Shown here in pieces: positions 14,851 to 21,753 of a DNA stretch of 29,634 bases. The notes under the pieces are model-generated. The model did no database searches. It was given only the letters and a program-made list of their open reading frames with translations, and was not told the origin of the DNA. Position numbers and translations under genes: made by a program. Source of the stretch: UBA11524 sp965646445 (GTDB taxonomy: Bacteria; Bacillota; Clostridia; Christensenellales; Aristaeellaceae); assembly GCA_965646445.1 (NCBI GenBank), contig CBFFZW010000048.1:1-29634 (forward strand), written 5' to 3'. Position 1 is the first letter of the stretch, and each line of letters begins with the position of its first letter.

Positions 14851-15726
14851 ATGGCGTTGGTGACAATCAAGGAAATTCTCAAGGACGCGCGGGAAAAGCG
14901 CTATGCGGTGCCGGCGTTTGACGTGAGCAGCTACAAGATGGCGCGGGCGGTGGTAGATGTGGCGGAGGAGCTGCGCGCGCCCGTGATCCTGATGGGCCTG
15001 AGCGGCGACATGACGGAGGAGCAGTTCGACCACATGTCCGTGGACATGCACAGCATCGCGCTGGCGGCGTCCGTGCCGGTGTGCATCCATCTGGATCACG
15101 CGATGGACTTTGAGCTCATCAAGAAGGCCATCGCCCAGGGATACAGCTCGGTGATGTACGACGGCTCCTCCCTGCCATTGGAGGAAAACATTGCCGCCAC
15201 CAAGCGGGTGACGGATTACGCCCATGCCTTCGGCGTATCGGTGGAGGCGGAGTTGGGCCATGTGGGCGACGGCATTGTGGGGCGCTCTGAGGCCATCGCC
15301 CATGGCGACGGCGGACATGACAGTGTGCTGACCAGCGCGGATGAGATGAAGCGCTTCATCCAGGAGACCCAGGTGGACTGCCTGGCGGTTTCCGTGGGCA
15401 CCTCCCACGGGGTGTACAAGTGCACGCCTCATCTGGAATTTGAGCTGCTCAGCCAGCTGGACGAGGTTTCCGCTGTGCCGCTGGTCATGCACGGCGGCTC
15501 CGGCACGCCCGATGACCAGATGCGGGAAGCGGTCAGGCGCGGCATCAGCAAGGTCAACATTTTCTCCGACATCCTGGAGGCCTACTACTCCGCCATGCGG
15601 GATTTCCTCAACAGTCAGCAGAACCTCTCCCTGTGGACGCTGACGGCGGAGGCGGCCGCGGTGGACGCTCTGAAGGCGAAGGTGAAGGAGAAGCTCCTGC
15701 TGCTGGGCGCCGATGGCAGGGTATAA
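14851..15726 (+). CDS. Class II ketose-phosphate aldolase, fructose/tagatose-bisphosphate aldolase family
   Basis: 291-residue zinc-dependent aldolase. Family residues are visible: D82-H83 in HLDHAMD, the E132/E134 strand VEAELGHVGD, zinc ligands H186 (GTSHG) and H214 (VMHGGSG), and the phosphate-binding loop KVNIFSD (about 235-240). Reaction class: reversible cleavage of a ketose phosphate to dihydroxyacetone phosphate and an aldehyde. The usual substrates are fructose- or tagatose-1,6-bisphosphate. Its place as the last gene of an arabinose operon leaves open a pentulose phosphate substrate. The ribosome binding site is AGGAAAGGAA, 28 bases after the GH51 stop. Terminator hairpins follow directly. 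Confidence 0.9.
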   Translation: MALVTIKEILKDAREKRYAVPAFDVSSYKMARAVVDVAEELRAPVILMGLSGDMTEEQFDHMSVDMHSIALAASVPVCIHLDHAMDFELIKKAIAQGYSSVMYDGSSLPLEENIAATKRVTDYAHAFGVSVEAELGHVGDGIVGRSEAIAHGDGGHDSVLTSADEMKRFIQETQVDCLAVSVGTSHGVYKCTPHLEFELLSQLDEVSAVPLVMHGGSGTPDDQMREAVRRGISKVNIFSDILEAYYSAMRDFLNSQQNLSLWTLTAEAAAVDALKAKVKEKLLLLGADGRV

Positions 15727-15739
15727 TCGGACAGCAGCA

Positions 15740-15774
15740 AAGCGCCGGAGGGATCAGGATTCCCTCCGGCGCTT
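15740..15774 (+). terminator. Strong stem-loop after the aldolase gene
   Basis: Fourteen-base perfect stem AAGCGCCGGAGGGA / TCCCTCCGGCGCTT with a seven-base loop, beginning 13 bases after the aldolase stop. The downstream tract is only TTGTC, so it may act as an mRNA 3' end stabiliser together with the next hairpin rather than alone. Confidence 0.7.
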
Positions 15775-15795
15775 GTCATGACGCTGCTGATGGTC

Positions 15796-15829
15796 AAAGC
15801 CCCGGCTTTTGCAATGCGCCGGGGCTTTT
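15796..15829. terminator. Bidirectional intrinsic terminator between convergent operons
   Basis: Eleven-base stem AAAGCCCCGGC / GCCGGGGCTTT around an 11-base loop, with TTTT on the right side and a matching AAAA on the left. It can serve both the rightward aldolase operon and the leftward GH127 operon whose last stop codon is at 15846. Confidence 0.8.
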
Positions 15830-15845
15830 CGCGTATCCGATGGGC

Positions 15846-17738
15846 TCAGGGCAGGCCGTTTTGCCATACGGGCGGGCCGTCACGGTCAAAGGGAAGCGCC
15901 TGCAGACCGCCGTCCACATAGAGCCAGGAAACATAGGCGGATCGCCGCTGTCCGGCGCTGGCGAAGTCGATGAGCGTAACCGGCTCGCCCTTGCGGTCGA
16001 CGGTATGGAACAGTAGCAGGCAGCCCTCGTCCTCCCCGTCCGTGACCGATGCGGCAGCGGCGGCCTCCATGGGGATGGTGACGGCGTAGATGCTGCGATC
16101 CGTATAGCGGGCGTCCAGCGCCAGCAGGATGGGGCCGTAATACACGGACGCCTTGGTGCCGAAAAGGCTTTCGCCCTTCCAATAGTGAACGGTCATGTCC
16201 AGGCGAAGCTCCACCGTGCTGCCGTTATCCCACACGGCATGGATGGGGTGATAGAACCCGGACGCCATGGCGGTGTCCGTTTCGCCGGCAAAGGATACGC
16301 TGTGCTCCCGTGACCAGGAAGGAATGCGCAGCTGAAGGGCGAACGCCTCCGGCCTTTCAAGGCCTTCCACCGTGATGCGGATGTCGCCCTGCACCGGATA
16401 GCAGCTGTCGATGCGCAGGGTGACGCGCTGGCCGCCGGGGGTAAGGCAGGTGACGGCGCAGGGGCCGTAGTAGTTCAGGTAAATCGACTGCTCGTCCGTC
16501 ATGGCGGCCCACTGAGACAGATCGCCCAGGGCGCGGCAGGCATTGGCCTGGCAACAGTTGAAATCGGGCACGCCGCTGTTGTAGGCCCAGTCCAGGTCTT
16601 CCTGGGCGCAGACGCGGTAGCCGTTCATGGGCGTGGCATAGGTGACCTCCCGCAGGGTATCCGTCAGCGCGCCCAGGAGCGTGTTGTAGTAGGTCAGTTC
16701 CAATTCATCCGCGGCGTAGGCATCGCGGGTGTGCCGAAGGTACTCGGTGGTCAGCGCGCTCCAGGCCACGCAGGCGCAGGTTTCCAGACCGTTGTTGTCA
16801 TAGGGGTGTCCAACGGCTTTCTCATAGGAGGCAAAGGCCCCGGTGTTGTGCCTGTCGGTTTTGACGATGCTCCACCAGATCTGCTCCAACGCCTGCTCCC
16901 AGGTTTTGTCCCGGGTGATGTCGGCCATTGCTCCCAGGGCCAGGACGGCGTGGAGGCTTTCCCAGCGGGGTTCGTCGGATTCATAAAAATCCTTGCCTGC
17001 CAGCGCGTTGTTCAGCCAGTTGCCGTGCCGGGGCCAATCCTGGAGGATGATCCGGCGGGCTTCGTTCAGGTATTTTTCATCGCCCGTTTCCTGATACAGC
17101 AGCGCATAGGCGTGGCAGATGGCGTAGTTGGCAAATTCGGAGCCGATGGCGTAGGTGGGCGCCTGGGCGAAATGGATGACGCAGTAATCCGCGGCGTCTA
17201 TGGCCATATCGCGGCTCAGGGTGCTGCCGGTGGCCCTGTACCATTGGAGCAGCCCACAGATGGCGTGATAATGCCCCCACAGATCCCAGGTGCCCGCGCC
17301 CAAGCGGGCGGTCTGCCGGCGGATGCCCAGATAGCCGTCATCGCCCTGGGCCGCGTCCAGCTGCTCCACCAGCGCGTCGCCGGCGGCCTTCAGCGCGTCG
17401 CTGGGGGCCAGGCGGTACAGGGACGAAAGACCGGTGAGGTGCTTGCCCAAATACTCGTTCTGGTCAGCGATGAGGCCGGTATAGGGGCTGTCCTCCAGCC
17501 CCTTCCCGGTGGCGGCCAGGGCCACCGCTCCGATCAGATTGGGGTTGCGTTCCAGGGCGGTCAGCGCCCAGTTCTGAAGAAGGCCCTCGACTTTTCGGGC
17601 GACATAGCCCTGCAGGCGCATATCCGTGACGGTGCTGGCGGGGAGGGTGCGGCCCGCTTCGTCCTCCGCGCAGGCGGCGGGGACGCCGAGAAGCAGGCAG
17701 CCAAGGACAACGACCGCGATGTATCGTTTGATGCTCAA
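15846..17738 (-). CDS. Exported GH127 family beta-L-arabinofuranosidase-like enzyme
   Basis: 630-residue enzyme of the family that includes Bifidobacterium longum HypBA1. The hallmark zinc/cysteine catalytic set is present: E319 and C321 in NNGLETC, and C395-C396 in FNCCQAN, C396 being in the position next to the nucleophile pair. Unlike its two relatives here it carries a hydrophobic N-terminus (residues 1-24, IAVVVLGCLLLGVPA then ACA), so it should act outside the membrane. The cysteine there is in a P-A-A context and is not a good lipobox. The start is TTG, only one base after GGAGGG, which is too tight for efficient initiation. No other in-frame start precedes residue 40, so expression may be low or the start imperfectly known. 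It lies 29 bases after the paralogous gene and ends the regulator operon. Confidence 0.88.
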   Translation of the reverse strand: MSIKRYIAVVVLGCLLLGVPAACAEDEAGRTLPASTVTDMRLQGYVARKVEGLLQNWALTALERNPNLIGAVALAATGKGLEDSPYTGLIADQNEYLGKHLTGLSSLYRLAPSDALKAAGDALVEQLDAAQGDDGYLGIRRQTARLGAGTWDLWGHYHAICGLLQWYRATGSTLSRDMAIDAADYCVIHFAQAPTYAIGSEFANYAICHAYALLYQETGDEKYLNEARRIILQDWPRHGNWLNNALAGKDFYESDEPRWESLHAVLALGAMADITRDKTWEQALEQIWWSIVKTDRHNTGAFASYEKAVGHPYDNNGLETCACVAWSALTTEYLRHTRDAYAADELELTYYNTLLGALTDTLREVTYATPMNGYRVCAQEDLDWAYNSGVPDFNCCQANACRALGDLSQWAAMTDEQSIYLNYYGPCAVTCLTPGGQRVTLRIDSCYPVQGDIRITVEGLERPEAFALQLRIPSWSREHSVSFAGETDTAMASGFYHPIHAVWDNGSTVELRLDMTVHYWKGESLFGTKASVYYGPILLALDARYTDRSIYAVTIPMEAAAAASVTDGEDEGCLLLFHTVDRKGEPVTLIDFASAGQRRSAYVSWLYVDGGLQALPFDRDGPPVWQNGLP

Positions 17739-17767
17739 TCCCTCCGATCCCCGGTGACCTTCGCCGG

Positions 17768-19600
17768 TCAGGGCTTCAGGCCGTTAAGCCATACCGGCGT
17801 ACCGCTGCTGACGCGGGGGATGACGGAAAGCCCGTGGCGGACGTTCAGCCAGGACTGATAGACAGCCTTGCTTTTTCCGGCGCTGGCGAAGTCGATGAGG
17901 GTCACGGGGACGCCGTCCTCCGCCGTCAGGGCGGCCAGCAGCCAGCAGCCGCTGTCGGTTCCGTCCCTGACCTGCAGGCTGCTCAGCGCCTCCGCCGTCA
18001 GCCAGGCCGAGGAGGCGTCCGGCCCGTTGAAGCGGCTGTCCAGGGCAAGGAGGATGGGGCCGTAATAGACGGAGGTCTTTCCCTCCACGCGGGACTCGCC
18101 CACCCAATAATGCACGGAAAGCTCCAGTTCCAGACAAATGGTATCGCCGTTTTTCCAGGGGCCGGGGACGTTCAGGTACGTTCCGGGGACAATGCCTGCC
18201 CGGGGGACGCCATTGACGGCGACGGCATTCTTCCGCGACCAGGCGGGAATGCGCAGCCTGAGGTCGAACGCCTCCGGGCGCTCCATGCCGGACAGGGTGA
18301 TCCGAATGCTTCCGCGGCGGGGGTAGTCGCTTTGGACGGTCAGCACGATCTCCTGTCCGCCGGGCGTCCTGGTACGGATGGCGCAGGGGCCGTAATAGTT
18401 GACGGACAGCGACGTTTCGTCCGTCAGCGCCGCCCATTGGGACAGACAGCCCAGGGCGCGGCAGGCGTTGGCCTGACAGCAGTTGAAATCGGGCACGCCG
18501 CTGTTGTAGGCCCAGTCCAGGTCTTCCTGGGTGGAAATGCGCGTGCCGTCCATGGGCGTGTTGTAGGTAACGTCGCGCAGGTTATCCATCAGCGCGCCCA
18601 ACAGGGTATTGAAATAGGTCAGCTCCAATTCGTCCGCGGCCAGGGCGTCGCCTGTCAGCCGGAGGTATTCCGTGGTCAGCGCGGCCCAGGCCACACAGGA
18701 GCAGGTTTCGATGCCGTTGTTGTCATAGGGCTGGCCCACAGCTTTTTCATAGGTGGCGAAGGCGCCGGAATTGTGCCGGTCCGTCTTCAGGATGCTGTGC
18801 CAGATCGTCCCCAGCATGTCCCGGTAAAGCGTATCGCCGGTGATCTCGTAGAGGCTGCCCAGGGCCATCACGGAATGCAGGGTTTCCCAGCGGGGCTCGT
18901 CGGACTGGTAGAAGTCCTTCCCGGCGATGGCGTCGTTGAGCCAGTTGCCGTGTTTGGGCCAGTCCTCGAATATGATCCGCTTGGCCTCCGCCAGGTATTT
19001 GGGGTCGCCGGTTTCCTGGTACAGCACGGCATAGGCGTGGCAGATGGCGTAGTTGGCAAATTCCGAACCCACCGCGTAGGTGGGCGCCTGATCGAAGGCG
19101 CGCACGCAGTAATCCGCCGCCGAAACTGCCATCCGCAGCGCGCGGACGCTGCCTGTGGCCTTGTACCACTGCAGCAGGCCGTAGATAATGTGATAGTGTC
19201 CCCAGATGTCCCAGTTGCCGTTTTGCGCGCCCAGGCGCAGGGCCCGACGTTCAACGCCCAGGTAGCCGTCTTTGCCCTGGGCCTGATTGAGCTGCTCCAC
19301 CAGGTCGTCCCCGGCGGCTTTGAGGGCGGCGTCCTTCGTCGTCAGGTAGAGGTGGGCCATGCCGGTGAGGTGCTTGCCGAAATACTCGTTCTGGCAGGCC
19401 ATCAGCCCGGTGCAGCCGCTGTCCGGCAGGCCCTTGTCCGTGGTGGCGGCCAGGCGCACCGGGGGGATCAGGTTGGGATTGCGCCGGAGCGCCGTCAGCG
19501 GCCATGCCGGGATGTGGCCCTGAATGAGCCGGGCCACATGGCCTTCCAGGGCCATGTCCGTTACATGGCTTTCAGCGTGAGGGAAGCAGCGGTTTGTCAT
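17768..19600 (-). CDS. Cytoplasmic GH127 family beta-L-arabinofuranosidase-like enzyme
   Basis: 610-residue GH127 enzyme without a signal peptide. Catalytic residues by family analogy: E298 and C300 (NNGIETC), C374 and C375 (FNCCQAN). Helical (alpha/alpha)6 core in the first 400 residues or so, beta-sandwich in the last 200. Long stretches match the exported neighbour almost exactly (for example EFANYAICHAYA, YEKAVG, DLDWAYNSGVPDFNCC), so the two arose by tandem duplication and then diverged in localisation. The ATG follows AGGAGG by nine bases. The first 29 bases overlap the end of the DeoR-type regulator, pointing to coupled expression. Family activity covers beta-L-arabinofuranosides; GH127 also includes enzymes on other five-carbon sugars, so substrate is inferred. 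Confidence 0.92.
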   Translation of the reverse strand: MTNRCFPHAESHVTDMALEGHVARLIQGHIPAWPLTALRRNPNLIPPVRLAATTDKGLPDSGCTGLMACQNEYFGKHLTGMAHLYLTTKDAALKAAGDDLVEQLNQAQGKDGYLGVERRALRLGAQNGNWDIWGHYHIIYGLLQWYKATGSVRALRMAVSAADYCVRAFDQAPTYAVGSEFANYAICHAYAVLYQETGDPKYLAEAKRIIFEDWPKHGNWLNDAIAGKDFYQSDEPRWETLHSVMALGSLYEITGDTLYRDMLGTIWHSILKTDRHNSGAFATYEKAVGQPYDNNGIETCSCVAWAALTTEYLRLTGDALAADELELTYFNTLLGALMDNLRDVTYNTPMDGTRISTQEDLDWAYNSGVPDFNCCQANACRALGCLSQWAALTDETSLSVNYYGPCAIRTRTPGGQEIVLTVQSDYPRRGSIRITLSGMERPEAFDLRLRIPAWSRKNAVAVNGVPRAGIVPGTYLNVPGPWKNGDTICLELELSVHYWVGESRVEGKTSVYYGPILLALDSRFNGPDASSAWLTAEALSSLQVRDGTDSGCWLLAALTAEDGVPVTLIDFASAGKSKAVYQSWLNVRHGLSVIPRVSSGTPVWLNGLKP

Positions 19601-20447
19601 GGCGTATGTCCTCCTGCTGTGGGCTTTTCAGCCTGATGCCTGCCGCGCGGTCCGCGGCTGGGGGTAAGCCCTGGGTAATGATGAGATGACGGTCGATCCG
19701 CTGGAAAATATCGAAGAATTCCTTGGCGGGCGTGCTGTCGGTGATGGTGGTGCTGAACTGCTCCAGGTTGGCGAAGGTGTACAGCGACATTTTGCCGAAC
19801 TTCTGGCTTTCGGCCAGAAGGAAGCATTCGCCGCTGATGGACATGGCTTCCTTCTTGATGTCGGCCTCCAGCTCGGACACGTTGGTGACGCTGCAGTTGG
19901 AGGTGATGCCGTTGCAGCCCAGGAAGGCCTTGTTGGCGTTGAGCGTCCGCAGCTGATGAATGGACTGGATGCCGACGATCGACATGGTGTCGATGTTGAC
20001 GTTGCCGCCCACGGCCATGGCCTTGATGGAGTAGTTTTTCACCTCGTTGAGGACGAGGAGGTTGTTGGTGATGATATACAGCCCCTGCTTGTTCGTCAGG
20101 AAGGGCAGCATATGGGCCACCGTTGTGCCGGAGCCCAGGAAGATGATGTCGTTATCCTGCACAAACTGGCTGGCCTTCCGGGCGATGGCCAGCTTGTTTT
20201 CGGCTTCGCTGAAGGTGGGGGGGACAAAGGGAGCGGGCGGCGCGCCGCAGGCAAGGTCGTTTTCGGCGGCGCCCGCGGCCATCACCCCGCCGCGCTTTTT
20301 AATCAGCGCCTTGGTGGTTACCAATTCCTCAATATCCCGCCGGATGGTGCTGGGGGATACATTGAAGTAGGCGCTCAGTTCCTCGTATGAGCAGATGCCC
20401 ACCTGGGATACATAGGAATAGATCTGAGAAAGTCTCTTGGCTTTCAT
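19572..20447 (-). CDS. DeoR/GlpR family transcriptional regulator
   Basis: 291 residues, slightly longer than the usual 250-260. The N-terminal winged helix-turn-helix (about 1-55) contains the DeoR signature SPSTIRRDIEEL. The C-terminal phosphosugar-sensing domain (about 85-250) shows IIFLGSGTTVAHML and ITNNLLVLNEV. Regulators of this family are usually repressors released by a phosphorylated sugar, such as the product of the LyxK-like kinase in the divergent operon; that pairing is inference. The ATG follows AAAGGATGAG. Its promoter overlaps direct repeats that are candidate operators, suggesting autoregulation. The extra C-terminal 30 residues overlap the downstream GH127 gene. Confidence 0.92.
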   Translation of the reverse strand: MKAKRLSQIYSYVSQVGICSYEELSAYFNVSPSTIRRDIEELVTTKALIKKRGGVMAAGAAENDLACGAPPAPFVPPTFSEAENKLAIARKASQFVQDNDIIFLGSGTTVAHMLPFLTNKQGLYIITNNLLVLNEVKNYSIKAMAVGGNVNIDTMSIVGIQSIHQLRTLNANKAFLGCNGITSNCSVTNVSELEADIKKEAMSISGECFLLAESQKFGKMSLYTFANLEQFSTTITDSTPAKEFFDIFQRIDRHLIITQGLPPAADRAAGIRLKSPQQEDIRHDKPLLPSR

Positions 20448-20530
20448 GCTTGCTCATCCTTTACGCTTTGTCCTGAAGTCTTCATCCGCCATGATGAAGG
20501 GTATGGAAATCCGTTTCTATGCTCAATCAT

Positions 20531-20559
20531 ATAATAGTCGAAGTTTGCAAAATAGTCAA
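20531..20559 (-). promoter_or_regulatory. Sigma-A promoter of the regulator-GH127 operon
   Basis: Read on the minus strand: TTGACT (20559-20554), 17-base spacer, TATTAT (20536-20531). The transcript would start near 20524, giving a leader of about 77 nt before the DeoR-type gene. Confidence 0.8.
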
Positions 20560-20587
20560 TAGTTTCCGAAAAGTGTGCAAAAATAGT
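20544..20587. promoter_or_regulatory. Direct repeats over the regulator promoter, candidate DeoR operator
   Basis: TTTGCAAAATAGT (20544-20556) and TGTGCAAAAATAGT (20574-20587) are direct repeats whose GCAAAA cores are 30 bases apart, about three helical turns. The first lies in the -35/-10 spacer of the leftward promoter and the second just upstream of its -35. The hexamer AATAGT occurs four times between 20533 and 20587. Binding by the adjacent DeoR-type protein is inference; a weak TGCAAAC match at 20900 lies at the rightward start site. Confidence 0.55.
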
Positions 20588-20871
20588 GATGTGATTCAGC
20601 CTGATGGGTTCATATGTGTCCATTCTGTGCAGATTTGCCATCAGCGATGAGGCGCGGCAGCAACGGATTCCGGGGCGGCAAAAGTCGGAGCGAAGCCGCT
20701 TCATGAGGCATGTGGACGTTGATTGCCTTGCGGGGAAGGGGTGGCGGGGCGTCTCCTGAGCATAGCAGGCATCCGGCTGTGACCGGGCATCACTGCGGGC
20801 TGAAAACAAGTCAATATAAGATCAGATATTTACAGAAATCAAAAAAATGATAAGAAATGACGAAATATATA
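20588..20871. other. Non-coding stretch with a GC-rich island between divergent promoters
   Basis: About 20639-20805 is distinctly GC-rich compared with the AT-rich promoter blocks on either side, and no frame in it has a ribosome binding site or recognisable motif. Beyond 20810 the sequence is very AT-rich up to the rightward promoter. It may be the remnant of an older gene end or simple spacer; nothing further can be supported. Confidence 0.4.
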
Positions 20872-20900
20872 TTGAAAATGATTTTGTTTTGTGCTATGAT
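20872..20900 (+). promoter_or_regulatory. Sigma-A promoter of the SDR-GH127-kinase operon
   Basis: TTGAAA (20872-20877), 17-base spacer, TATGAT (20895-20900). The start of transcription should be near 20907, leaving a leader of about 117 nt that contains a palindrome. Confidence 0.8.
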
Positions 20901-20930
20901 GCAAACAGATGGCTGGTGTTTCTAAAAATG

Positions 20931-20944
20931 TATCGTTAGCGATA
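20931..20944 (+). promoter_or_regulatory. Palindrome in the leader of the rightward operon
   Basis: TATCG, centre TTAG, CGATA, inside longer interrupted symmetry (AAAA at 20925-20928 and TTTT at 20947-20950). It lies about 25 bases after the predicted start site, a typical place for a repressor. The five-plus-four-plus-five design is the same as the palindrome at 212-225 upstream of the transporter promoter, though the sequences differ. Confidence 0.45.
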
Positions 20945-21023
20945 TGTTTTGAAAACTCAGCCAGTTGACCGGGCGACATCAGCTTGGCATACAAAATGAA
21001 CAATAAGAAGGGAGAACACACAG

Positions 21024-21728
21024 ATGGAAGGGAAGATTGTTCTTATTACCGGAGGTACCAGCGGATACGGAAAGGCCATGGCGGAGAGCTTCACGAAGGC
21101 GGGGGCGACGGTTGTGATCGCGGCGCGCAGGGAAGCGGAGCTGCAGGCTGTGACCGGGGAGATCGGCTGCGACACCCTCTGCATGGACGTGACGGATTTT
21201 GCCGCCTGGCAGCGGGCCAAGGCCTATATCATGGAGAAATACGGCCGTCTGGACGTGCTCATCAACAACGCCGGCGGCGGCATCGCCATCAAGAACGTGA
21301 CGGAGCAGACCAAGGATGAGATCGACCGGGCCATCCTGCTCAACCTGAACAGCGTCATCTATGGCGCGAACGTCTTCGCGCCGGTGATGGTAACGCAGAA
21401 GAGCGGCACCATCATCAACGTGTCCTCGGTGTGCGCCAAGGAATGCTGGCCGGAGTGGAGCGTATACGCGGCGGCCAAGGCGGGCGTGCTGAATTTCTCC
21501 AAGGGCCTGTATACCGAGCTGCAGAACGACGGCGTGCGCGTCACCTGCCTGATTCCGGCCCAGGCGGCCACCCGCTTCCAGAGCGCGGCGGGACTGGACG
21601 CATCCACCTGCAAGCTGGGCACCGAGGACATTGCCAAAACCGCGCTGTTCATCTGCCAGCTGCCTGACCGGGCCGTGGTGGAAGAGGTGACGGTCTGGGG
21701 CATCGACCAGGTGGTTGTGCCGCTGTAA
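21024..21728 (+). CDS. Short-chain dehydrogenase/reductase
   Basis: 234-residue NAD(P)-dependent oxidoreductase. The nucleotide-binding motif is TGGTSGYG (9-16), the structural motif NNAGGG (81-86), and the catalytic set is S134/S135 with Y148 and K152 (YAAAK). The C-terminus is short and ends within VVVPL, without the usual substrate-loop extension. AAGGGAG (21008-21014) is the ribosome binding site, nine bases before the ATG. As the first gene of the operon with GH127 and a LyxK-like kinase it probably oxidises or reduces a pentose-derived compound; the substrate cannot be read from sequence. Confidence 0.93.
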   Translation: MEGKIVLITGGTSGYGKAMAESFTKAGATVVIAARREAELQAVTGEIGCDTLCMDVTDFAAWQRAKAYIMEKYGRLDVLINNAGGGIAIKNVTEQTKDEIDRAILLNLNSVIYGANVFAPVMVTQKSGTIINVSSVCAKECWPEWSVYAAAKAGVLNFSKGLYTELQNDGVRVTCLIPAQAATRFQSAAGLDASTCKLGTEDIAKTALFICQLPDRAVVEEVTVWGIDQVVVPL

Positions 21729-21753
21729 TCAGGAATTTTCGGAGGGGAAAAGC

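Noticed and set aside
17834..19636. Long open frames opposite the GH127 genes (and similar ones opposite the DUF5696 and third GH127 genes)
   Set aside because: They are antisense by-products of high GC content; the opposite strand carries the recognisable families with good starts.
20900..20950. Catabolite-responsive (cre) site near the kinase-operon promoter
   Set aside because: The palindrome TATCGTTAGCGATA does not fit the TGNAANCGNTNNCA pattern at key positions.
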